In this document: one piece after another, positions 1 to 4,929 of the stretch
Layout of the letters: every line of letters starts with the position of its first letter
Numbering within the stretch: the first letter of the stretch is position 1
Source of the DNA: UBA4716 sp036310525
Lineage (GTDB): Bacteria > Bacillota > Clostridia > UBA1381
Direction: 5' to 3'
Length of the DNA: 6,576 nucleotides
Assembly (NCBI GenBank): GCA_036310525.1
Contig: JAXJRQ010000140.1
Coordinates: 1-6,576, forward strand
Made by a program: the position numbers and the translations under genes
The notes under the pieces: model-generated
Seen by the model: only the letters and a program-made list of their open reading frames with translations
What the model was told of the DNA's origin: nothing
Databases searched by the model: none

Positions 1-1
1 C

Positions 2-217
2 GGCTATAATATGGGCTTTGGCTATATTGATCCGACAATTGCTGTTGAAACAGGATATATATACTCATGGTCGTTGTTTAATTATAAAACAGCTGTTGAA
101 GATAAAGAAGACGAATATGCGGAACTTGAACGCTCTATCGTTGCAAAGCTTGCAGACGATATTATCGTGGGAGTTCGCGGAAAAAATGTTGAAATTGTGG
201 TTAAAAAGTCATTTTAA
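2..217 (+). CDS. Hypothetical protein, C-terminal fragment
   Basis: This reading frame is open from the left edge of the window (the first full codon is at base 2) to a TAA stop at 215-217, so only the last 71 residues are visible and the true start lies outside. The first half is aromatic and glycine-rich (YIDPT, ETGYIYSWSLFNY). An acidic stretch follows (EDKEDEYAELE), and the tail is alternating hydrophobic and basic (IIVGVRGKNVEIVVKKSF), which suggests a beta-strand-rich end. I see no membrane segment, signal peptide or known catalytic motif, and I do not recognise the family. The DUF975 gene starts 16 bp downstream with its own ribosome binding site, so the two are probably co-transcribed. 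The ATG at 11 is internal, because the frame stays open upstream of it. A second overlapping frame at 18-221 is less protein-like and was not chosen. Confidence 0.55.
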   Translation, partial: GYNMGFGYIDPTIAVETGYIYSWSLFNYKTAVEDKEDEYAELERSIVAKLADDIIVGVRGKNVEIVVKKSF

Positions 218-233
218 GTAAGGGGTGATTTGT

Positions 234-920
234 ATGATGAATTCAAAAGCATTAAGACAAAGAGCGTGGTGTTCGCTCAAAGGAAAGTACTGGCTTGCTT
301 TTTTAACAACAGTTATTGTTTCTCTTATTTGTTCGGTAGGTGCGTTTTTTTTAACTTATTCCAATAAAATGATAGGCATTACTGATGCTGTGCCTGCCGA
401 TGAATTGGATGCAACATTAAAGGCAGGAGCTATTATGATTGCAGCAATGTCATTTGCGGTAAGCATAATTGGTACTGTTTTGACTACATTTATCAGTAAC
501 CCGATGTCAATTGGTAATAATAAATACTTTATTGACAATACAACAGGGAAACCTAAACTTTCAACAATCTTTTACGGCTTCAAGACAAAGTATATGAGAA
601 ATGTAGGAGTGTTGCTCCTTGCAGAAATCAAACTTATGCTTTGGTCATTGCTTTTCATTATTCCTGGTATTATCAAAGCTTTTGAATATGCAATTATTCC
701 CTACATATTAGCAGATGATTCTTCAATTTCTTCAAAGGATGCATTTAAAAAAGCAAAAGAAATGATGAGAGGCAACAAATGGAGACTTTTCAAATTGAAT
801 TTTTCTTTTATAGGATGGGTACTTCTTTGCATCCCAACTGTCGGCTTAGGTGCATTATTCCTTGTGCCTTATGTCGAGGCTGCTAATGCTGAATTTTATA
901 TGGAACTTAAAAGTAAATAA
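234..920 (+). CDS. DUF975 family integral membrane protein
   Basis: This is a 228-residue membrane protein of the DUF975 family, whose biochemical role is not established. Seen in the sequence: a short basic N-terminus (NSKALRQRAW), then hydrophobic segments at about residues 20-42, 64-88, 124-159 and 190-217. The family landmarks are NPMSIG (89-94), LWSLLFIIPGIIKAFEYA (136-153), PYILADD (156-162), MMRGNKWRLF (177-186), FIGW (192-195) and a closing VPYVEAANAEFY (211-222). The length fits the family. I chose the ATG at 234 because AAGGGG at 220-225 lies 8 bases upstream. An earlier in-frame GTG at 225 sits inside that binding site and is unlikely to start translation. ATG 237 is a close alternative. 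The gene lies 16 bp after the partial upstream gene and ends just before a strong hairpin, so it is probably the last gene of its operon. Confidence 0.9.
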   Translation: MMNSKALRQRAWCSLKGKYWLAFLTTVIVSLICSVGAFFLTYSNKMIGITDAVPADELDATLKAGAIMIAAMSFAVSIIGTVLTTFISNPMSIGNNKYFIDNTTGKPKLSTIFYGFKTKYMRNVGVLLLAEIKLMLWSLLFIIPGIIKAFEYAIIPYILADDSSISSKDAFKKAKEMMRGNKWRLFKLNFSFIGWVLLCIPTVGLGALFLVPYVEAANAEFYMELKSK

Positions 921-924
921 GAAA

Positions 925-959
925 AGTAAAGTCTCCGGAGTTTTTCTGGAGACTTTACT
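925..959 (+). terminator. Hairpin after DUF975 gene, probable terminator
   Basis: A perfect 12-bp inverted repeat (925-936 with 948-959, AGTAAAGTCTCC / GGAGACTTTACT) begins 4 bases after the DUF975 stop. Allowing a G-T and a G-C pair, the stem extends to 14 bp with a 7-base loop (939-945). The following tract (TGTATTTCG) is only moderately T-rich, so it is not a textbook intrinsic terminator. The stem strength and its position right after the stop codon support the call. Confidence 0.7.
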
Positions 960-960
960 G

Positions 961-1192
961 TATTTCGTGCATATCAAAATATGATTTAAAACAGTTTTAT
1001 AATTTTATCACAAAACAAATTTGATAATTATTTAGTAGGAAGAGGATTGATTTTTCTAACAAAATTTGCTAAAATATATAATATGTTTTTCCTAATTAGG
1101 AGTGAAATATTCTAAAATAAGCAACATCAAAACTATATGCTTATTTCAGTGGTGCAACTAGTAATATAGCAATATGAATTTTATTTAAATTT
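961..1192. other. AT-rich intergenic spacer
   Basis: I see no gene here. Two small symmetric elements stand out: the 10-bp palindrome CCTAATTAGG at 1091-1100, and a 9-bp inverted repeat AAATAAGCA / TGCTTATTT at 1115-1123 and 1138-1146 with a 14-base loop. A perfect TATAAT occurs at 1077-1082 but lacks a good -35 box at normal spacing. The palindrome lies where a transcript from it would begin, so an operator is possible but unproven. I looked for S-box, T-box and cobalamin riboswitch landmarks, as expected before methionine genes, and did not recognise any. Confidence 0.4.
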
Positions 1193-1221
1193 TTGACAAA
1201 TTCCTTTGGGGAAAATACAGT
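1193..1221 (+). promoter_or_regulatory. Candidate sigma-A promoter of the metF operon
   Basis: A perfect TTGACA (-35) at 1193-1198 is followed after exactly 17 bases by TACAGT (-10, 4 of 6 matches to TATAAT) at 1216-1221. Transcription would begin near 1228, giving a short leader of about 15 bases that contains the metF ribosome binding site. No riboswitch would fit in such a leader. This is a motif match only. Confidence 0.5.
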
Positions 1222-1243
1222 TATTACGAAAAGAGGTATTGTA

Positions 1244-2107
1244 ATGAAAATTATTGATATTATAAATGGTAACAAACCAAGCTTGTCTTTTGAGGTGTTT
1301 CCGCCAAAAACAAGCGACAAGTTTGATGTCGTAATAGATGCGGCATCAGAGATTGCTTCACTTAAGCCAAGCTATATGAGCGTTACATACGGAGCAGGCG
1401 GCGGGACTTCCGATTATTATACTACTGCAATTTGCAAAGCACTTAATGATAACGGCACAACTGCGCTTGCACACCTTACCTGTGTTTCTTCTGATAAATC
1501 GCGAATTAAAAATGAACTAGAAAAATTAAGTTCTCAGGGAATAAAAAATGTTCTTGCTTTAAGGGGTGATATTCCTGAGGGGTATGAGATAAAAAATATC
1601 CACTATCACCATGCAAGTGAGCTTGTAAAAGAGATTGCAGACTTTGGTGGATTTTGTATTGGTGGAGCTTGTTATCCCGAGGGACACCCTGAGAGCAAAG
1701 ATAGTGCAAGCGATATAGAGGGTCTTAAAATAAAGGTTGAAAGCGGAGTGCAGTTCCTTACCACCCAAATGTTTTTTGATAATAATATTTTATATAATTT
1801 TATGTACAGATTATATAAAGCGGGAGTGAATGTTCCTGTTGTAGCAGGTATAATGCCTGTAACCAATGCAGCACAAATTAAAAGAATTTGCTCAATTTCA
1901 GGATCGGCACTTCCGCAACGCTTTATAAGAATTATAGACAGATACGGCGATAACCTCGAAGCTATGAAACAGGCAGGTATTGCCTATGCCACAGAGCAGA
2001 TAATAGACCTTTATGCAAATGGCATTAACGCCGTACATGTTTATTCCATGAATAAGCCTGATGTTGCAAAGGCAATTTCAGATAATGTATCGGAGATTAT
2101 AAAATGA
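1244..2107 (+). CDS. metF: 5,10-methylenetetrahydrofolate reductase
   Basis: This flavoprotein reduces 5,10-methylene-tetrahydrofolate to 5-methyl-tetrahydrofolate, the methyl donor for MetH. The 287-residue length is typical of the bacterial single-domain (beta/alpha)8 enzyme. Motifs seen: SFEVFPPKT at 15-23, with E17 at the position of the catalytic glutamate of E. coli MetF (E28); VTYGAGGG at 47-54; HLTC at 77-80; LRGD at 106-109, with D109 matching the flavin/folate-contacting aspartate; a YPEGHPES block at 144-151; and TQMFFDN at 174-180. I chose ATG 1244 because AAGAGG at 1231-1236 lies 7 bases upstream and the family N-terminus follows directly. An upstream in-frame TTG at 1193 is the promoter's TTGACA. 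The stop overlaps the next start by 4 bp (ATGA), which implies translational coupling. No MetV partner is visible, so the electron donor cannot be deduced here. Confidence 0.95.
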   Translation: MKIIDIINGNKPSLSFEVFPPKTSDKFDVVIDAASEIASLKPSYMSVTYGAGGGTSDYYTTAICKALNDNGTTALAHLTCVSSDKSRIKNELEKLSSQGIKNVLALRGDIPEGYEIKNIHYHHASELVKEIADFGGFCIGGACYPEGHPESKDSASDIEGLKIKVESGVQFLTTQMFFDNNILYNFMYRLYKAGVNVPVVAGIMPVTNAAQIKRICSISGSALPQRFIRIIDRYGDNLEAMKQAGIAYATEQIIDLYANGINAVHVYSMNKPDVAKAISDNVSEIIK

Positions 2108-2694
2108 TGGATGATTATTTTGTTTGTGGTAATATATCTTCAAATATTGTGCCCAACATTGGCGAGGTTGTTGCAAGACTTAGCGTTGATAAGGATTTTT
2201 CTCTTGACTCAATCAAAAAATGCCGCGATGAGCTTGTTAAATCTCTGGATATTAAATATGTTGGTGTAAAAGTTGATGTTTCATATCCTGATGAAAATGT
2301 GTCAGATATCGGCTTTGGACCTGTAAAGAGTAGCCTTATGTATAATAAGCTTAAAGGCTGCAATAAAGCTTTTGTCTTTGCAGTTACCCTCGGTCATGAT
2401 GTGGACAGGTTGTTAAAAAGGCTTTCCGTCACATCGGTTTATGAACATTATGTAGTAGATGCACTTGCATCTTCTTATGCTGAAAGAGCCTGTGATGTGG
2501 CACAGAATATTATAAAAGGCGATATAGCTTGTTATATAAGATTCAGCCCGGGCTACGGAGATATATCTCTTGAAATTCAGCCAAGAGTGCTGGAACTTCT
2601 TTGCGCAGGTAAATATATAAATATTGCAATAGGTAAAAATTTTCTTATGTCGCCTACAAAATCAATAACTGCAATTATGGGGATAAAAAAATGA
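2104..2694 (+). CDS. B12-dependent methionine synthase activation-domain protein
   Basis: This 196-residue protein resembles the stand-alone form of the MetH activation domain (Pfam Met_synt_B12 type). In long MetH enzymes this domain is the C-terminal module that binds S-adenosylmethionine and remethylates cob(II)alamin after accidental oxidation. The key evidence is RFSPGYGD at 146-153, the counterpart of the RxxxGY AdoMet-binding motif. It is preceded by the conserved helical region VFAVTLGHDVDRL (91-103) and a DALASSYAERACD segment. It is shorter than the E. coli domain (about 330 residues), as is usual for the clostridial stand-alone proteins. The ATG at 2104 overlaps the metF stop and has GGAG at 2092-2095, 8 bases upstream. 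ATG 2107 is an alternative. Its own stop overlaps the metH start by 4 bp, which ties it to MetH. The role is inferred from family and context. Confidence 0.85.
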   Translation: MMDDYFVCGNISSNIVPNIGEVVARLSVDKDFSLDSIKKCRDELVKSLDIKYVGVKVDVSYPDENVSDIGFGPVKSSLMYNKLKGCNKAFVFAVTLGHDVDRLLKRLSVTSVYEHYVVDALASSYAERACDVAQNIIKGDIACYIRFSPGYGDISLEIQPRVLELLCAGKYINIAIGKNFLMSPTKSITAIMGIKK

Positions 2695-2984
2695 AAAATT
2701 TAAGAGAAATTATAAAAAGTAAAAGGTTATATTTTGACGGAGGCTTTGGTACAGTTGTGCAGTCTATGGGCTTAAAAAAAGGCGAAGCTCCCGAGATGTG
2801 GAATATTTCCCATCCGGATAAGGTGACCGACGTTCATAGAGCGTATATTGAGGCTAGAAGTAATATTATTACCACAAATACCTTTGGAGTAAATAGCGTA
2901 AAATATGACAATTTTAAAGAGCTTATTACCTCTGCCATAGATTGTGCAAAAAAAGCAACCGTCGGCAGAGAAGATGGTTTATAG
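2691..2984 (+). CDS. metH: Methionine synthase MetH, N-terminal fragment before a frameshift
   Basis: These 97 codons encode the start of the zinc-dependent homocysteine S-methyltransferase barrel. Seen in the sequence: a (F)DGGFGTVVQSMG motif at about residues 16-27, EMWNISHPDKV, and TTNTFGVNSVKY, all typical of MetH/BHMT-like enzymes. The reading stops at TAG 2982-2984, far short of the barrel. The homologous continuation (IAFDIGPTGRLLKPLGDLPFE) is in another frame from 2981. One missing base in the run GGTTTA (2976-2981) would restore EDGFIAFDIGPTG. The start ATG 2691 overlaps the upstream stop (ATGA) and has GGGG at 2679-2682 as its ribosome binding site. Read with the next entry, this is one metH gene broken by a one-base deletion, either real or a sequencing error. 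Confidence 0.85.
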   Translation: MKNLREIIKSKRLYFDGGFGTVVQSMGLKKGEAPEMWNISHPDKVTDVHRAYIEARSNIITTNTFGVNSVKYDNFKELITSAIDCAKKATVGREDGL

Positions 2985-4342
2985 CTTTTGATATAGGTCC
3001 TACAGGCAGACTTTTAAAACCGCTTGGTGATTTGCCCTTTGAAGAAGCAGTAAGCATTTTTTCTGATAGCATAAAGGTTGCCGCATCATCCGGCGTAGAC
3101 CTTATCGTTATCGAAACCATGAATGATGCCTTTGAAACCAAGGCTGCAGTTGTCGCTGCAAAAGAAAACAGTGATTTTCCTGTTTTTGTAACCAATGTTT
3201 ATGATAAATCAGGAAAACTTATGACAGGTGCAAATCCTCTTGCCATGATTTCTATGCTCGAAGGTCTTGGTGTTGACGCAATAGGCATGAATTGTTCTTT
3301 TGGCCCAGATGTAATGCTTGATATTGTTGATGAATTTATAAAATATTCTTCACTTCCTGTAATAACAAATCCAAATGCAGGGCTTCCAAAGGTGAGTGAC
3401 GGACAAACTTTTTATGATATAGATGAAAAAACTTTTGCAGAATATATGACACAACTTGCAAAAAAGGGGGTATCAATTCTCGGAGGCTGTTGTGGCACAA
3501 CACCTGAATATATTAGAGAAACTGTATCGGCTACAAGGAATATTCCACTCAGAAAGATTGAGCCAAAGAATATTACTGTGGTTTCTTCCTATACCCATGG
3601 AGTAGTAATAGGCAATGAACCTGTACTTATAGGCGAAAGAATTAACCCTACAGGAAAATCAAAGCTTAAAGAGGCACTTCGCACTAATAATATGAATTAT
3701 ATATTAAGCGAGGGCATAAAACAGGCAGATAAGGGTGTGCATATCCTTGATGTAAATGTAGGTCTTCCTGAGATAGATGAGGCAGAAATGATGAAAAATG
3801 CCGTGTATAGTCTCCAGACTGTTACAAATCTTCCTTTGCAGATAGACTCTGCTTCTCCAAAAGCTCTTGAAAAGGCTATGAGAATATATAACGGAAAACC
3901 GCTTATAAACTCTGTAAACGGTGAAAAAGAAAGTATGGAGTCAGTTTTCCCGCTTGTAAAAAAATACGGCGGAGTGGTTATAGCACTCACTATGGACGAA
4001 TCAGGCATACCCGATAATGCCCTTGACAGGCTTAATATCGCTCAAAAAATTGCAAGTGTTGCCAAAACTTATGGCATAGATAAAAAGGATATTGTCGTAG
4101 ACCCATTGTGCATGGCAGTGTCTTCAGATTCCCGCGGTGCCATAGTGACATTGGAGTCAGTAAGGCTTTTAAAAGAGCATGGATTCAAAACCAGTCTTGG
4201 CGTGTCAAATGTGTCTTTTGGTCTTCCCGAAAGAGGTAAAATCAATTCCACATTCTTCTCTAATGCCTTGGAAAATGGTCTTGATTGTGCCATTATGAAT
4301 CCGGACCCTTCAACCACTTGGGTACATCTCCAGATATGCTAA
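2981..4342 (+). CDS. metH: Methionine synthase MetH, remainder, truncated before the B12 domain
   Basis: This frame continues MetH after the frameshift. Using repaired numbering (I98 at base 2981), the homocysteine barrel carries its three zinc-ligand cysteines at C202 (GMNCSFGPD) and C267/C268 (GGCCGTTPEY). The 65-residue spacing equals that of Thermotoga MetH. The pterin/folate-binding barrel follows: LIGERINPTGKSKLKEAL, HILDVNVG, PLQIDSASP, LINSVNGE, IVVDPLCMAVSSD, SLGVSNVSFGLPERG and LDCAIMNP. Homology ends at P538 (4301-4303), the end of the folate barrel. The final residues DPSTTWVHLQIC are read from the complement of a tRNA fragment. The cobalamin cap and Rossmann domains (roughly 250 residues in short MetH enzymes) are absent, so the product as written could not carry out the B12-dependent reaction. 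A TTG at 2942 also opens this frame, but the residues before I98 are not MetH-like. Confidence 0.85.
   Translation: MAFDIGPTGRLLKPLGDLPFEEAVSIFSDSIKVAASSGVDLIVIETMNDAFETKAAVVAAKENSDFPVFVTNVYDKSGKLMTGANPLAMISMLEGLGVDAIGMNCSFGPDVMLDIVDEFIKYSSLPVITNPNAGLPKVSDGQTFYDIDEKTFAEYMTQLAKKGVSILGGCCGTTPEYIRETVSATRNIPLRKIEPKNITVVSSYTHGVVIGNEPVLIGERINPTGKSKLKEALRTNNMNYILSEGIKQADKGVHILDVNVGLPEIDEAEMMKNAVYSLQTVTNLPLQIDSASPKALEKAMRIYNGKPLINSVNGEKESMESVFPLVKKYGGVVIALTMDESGIPDNALDRLNIAQKIASVAKTYGIDKKDIVVDPLCMAVSSDSRGAIVTLESVRLLKEHGFKTSLGVSNVSFGLPERGKINSTFFSNALENGLDCAIMNPDPSTTWVHLQIC
4298..4306. other. Breakpoint joining metH and a tRNA-Ser half
   Basis: MetH homology ends at the AAT CCG codons (4298-4303), and tRNA-Ser identity on the opposite strand begins at 4301-4304. 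The bases CCG(G) can belong to both genes, so the junction has 3-4 bases of possible microhomology. Two convergent genes both lose their 3' halves at one point. A single deletion, inversion or insertion event, or a chimeric contig join, would produce this. Confidence 0.65.
4301..4331 (-). tRNA. Truncated tRNA-Ser, 5' half only
   Basis: Read on the - strand from 4331 downward, the sequence has the order of a class II tRNA 5' half. It shows acceptor strand GGAGATG (4331-4325), T8-A9, D-stem CCC (4322-4320), a D-loop with the conserved GG (AAGTGGTTGAA, 4319-4309), GGG (4308-4306), a T, then CCGG as the start of an anticodon stem (4304-4301). The GGAG start and the 3-bp D-stem with this loop match Firmicutes serine tRNAs closely. 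After 4301 the strand runs into metH coding sequence and cannot complete the anticodon stem. No variable arm, T-arm or 3' acceptor strand (CATCTCC on the - strand) is present. The anticodon is therefore unreadable and the gene is not functional as written. Serine is inferred from the 5' half only. Confidence 0.7.
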
Positions 4343-4353
4343 TTCGCTCCGAT

Positions 4354-4384
4354 TTGACAGAGCAAAAAACAAGCAAATTATAGA
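4354..4384 (+). promoter_or_regulatory. Weak candidate promoter reading into the structured spacer
   Basis: TTGACA at 4354-4359 is followed after 19 bases by TATAGA at 4379-4384 on the + strand. The -35 box is perfect, but the spacing is long and the -10 box imperfect. A transcript would begin near 4391, run through the hairpin-rich stretch and meet the terminator stem at 4531-4567. It overlaps the opposite-strand TATAAT, so only one of the two may be real. Confidence 0.2.
4377..4382 (-). promoter_or_regulatory. Candidate -10 box for the tRNA-Ser gene
   Basis: The - strand reads a perfect TATAAT here, 45 bases before the tRNA 5' end, so a transcript would carry a leader of roughly 39 bases. 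No good -35 element lies 16-18 bases upstream, which keeps confidence low. Confidence 0.3.
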
Positions 4385-4530
4385 ATTTTGTTAGAAACGG
4401 CTAGAAAAACCGCTAGATAAGGGTATAAAAACAAGGTTTGAACCTCGCTTAAACCCGCGGGGTTAAGCCATTTGTAGGGGTACAGTTACAGTGTAACCGA
4501 GGGGATTTCGAGTGGTTTTATTTATATAGT

Positions 4531-4567
4531 AAAACTGCATCAGCGTTTATAACGCTGATGCAGTTTT
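4531..4567 (-). terminator. Rho-independent terminator of the OPT-PqqD operon
   Basis: A perfect 17-bp inverted repeat (4531-4547 with 4551-4567) is separated by the 3-base loop TAT. On the - strand the stem ends in GCAGTTTT, giving the U-run of an intrinsic terminator. It lies 8 bases after the stop codon of the PqqD-like gene. The stem is symmetric and also followed by TTTT on the + strand, so it could stop transcription in both directions. Confidence 0.88.
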
Positions 4568-4575
4568 GTATTATC

Positions 4576-4926
4576 TCAATTTTTCCATTCGACAAAATGA
4601 TAACTGTCAAGAATCTGAAAATATTTAGCAAGTCGTTCATAGAGCGGATTTGCCTTATCGCCGAAATGCTTTTCGACGTCTTTGCCAAGTTCAGCGATAT
4701 TTTTTTTGCCATCAATAAGAGGCCATATAAAGCTTCCTGTTTCATCGAGATGAACATAACTGACCTTTGGCTTTTTCAGAAACTTCTGTGCCAGAGTGTT
4801 AAAAATACCTTTATTTTCAATGTAAAGAGTCACCATTTTATTATCATCCATTGACCACTCAATTCCGGCTTTTCTTATAGGACACCGTTCAAGGTAGTTT
4901 TCGGAAATTAATTTTTTCTTGTTCAT
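4576..4926 (-). CDS. PqqD-like small protein
   Basis: This 116-residue protein has a C-terminal PqqD-type domain (about residues 54-112). It shows HLDETGSFIWPLIDGKKNIAEL at 59-80, matching the family's LNxTGxxIWxLIDGxxT core, followed by two helices (DVEKHFG, ERLAKYFQILDSYHFVEW). PqqD-like domains bind leader peptides and present them to radical-SAM or other modifying enzymes in RiPP pathways. Stand-alone copies also occur with no known partner. Here no radical SAM enzyme or precursor peptide is visible. The only neighbour is the OPT transporter, whose stop codon lies 3 bp upstream. The ATG at 4926 has only a weak, distant GGAAG, so translation is probably coupled to the transporter. The first 53 residues (with C15-P16 and a basic stretch) are not recognised. 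The terminator at 4531-4567 closes the operon. Confidence 0.8.
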   Translation of the reverse strand: MNKKKLISENYLERCPIRKAGIEWSMDDNKMVTLYIENKGIFNTLAQKFLKKPKVSYVHLDETGSFIWPLIDGKKNIAELGKDVEKHFGDKANPLYERLAKYFQILDSYHFVEWKN

Positions 4927-4929
4927 ATT

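Larger units (their letters stand above)
4332..4530. other. Non-coding spacer with small hairpins
   Basis: I see no gene of credible length on either strand. On the - strand this is the upstream region of the tRNA-Ser fragment and the downstream region of the PqqD-like gene. It contains several possible hairpins: CTTAA-(A)-CCC / GGGTTAAG around the CCCGCGGG core at 4448-4467, GTTAC-AGT-GTAAC at 4485-4497, and CCTCG / CGAGG bracketing them (4443-4447 with 4498-4502). The near-repeats ACGGCTAGAAAA / ACCGCTAGATAA lie at 4397-4408 and 4409-4420. A structured leader, a small RNA or the remnant of an insertion are all possible. None can be shown from the sequence alone. Confidence 0.4.

Noticed and set aside
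1193..1243. Upstream TTG start giving a 304-residue MetF
   Set aside because: The TTG is the first part of a perfect TTGACA promoter box, the added 17 residues are not MetF-like, and ATG 1244 has a well-spaced ribosome binding site followed at once by the family N-terminus.
961..1243. S-box, T-box or cobalamin riboswitch before the methionine operon
   Set aside because: None of the conserved landmark motifs was recognisable, and the likely promoter at 1193-1221 leaves a leader too short for one. A covariance search would settle it.
2976..2984. Programmed -1 frameshift in metH
   Set aside because: GGT TTA TAG is not a canonical X XXY YYZ slippery heptamer, since the P-site codon GGT could not re-pair after slipping. 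I saw no clear downstream stem. MetH is not known to be recoded.
4434..4448. T-arm-like GGTTTGAACC suggesting the missing 3' half of the tRNA
   Set aside because: On neither strand does it form a 5-bp T-stem with a TTCRANN loop, and no matching acceptor strand follows. It also lies upstream of the tRNA fragment, not downstream.
4395..4463. Short frame reading RLEKPLDKGIKTRF and ending in NPRG
   Set aside because: It looks protein-like but has no start codon, no ribosome binding site and only about 22 codons after a stop. It could be a remnant, but it cannot be supported as a gene.
4558..4854. + strand open frame of 98 codons
   Set aside because: It is the complement of the PqqD-like gene, has no family resemblance, and the - strand frame matches a known domain and has its own terminator.
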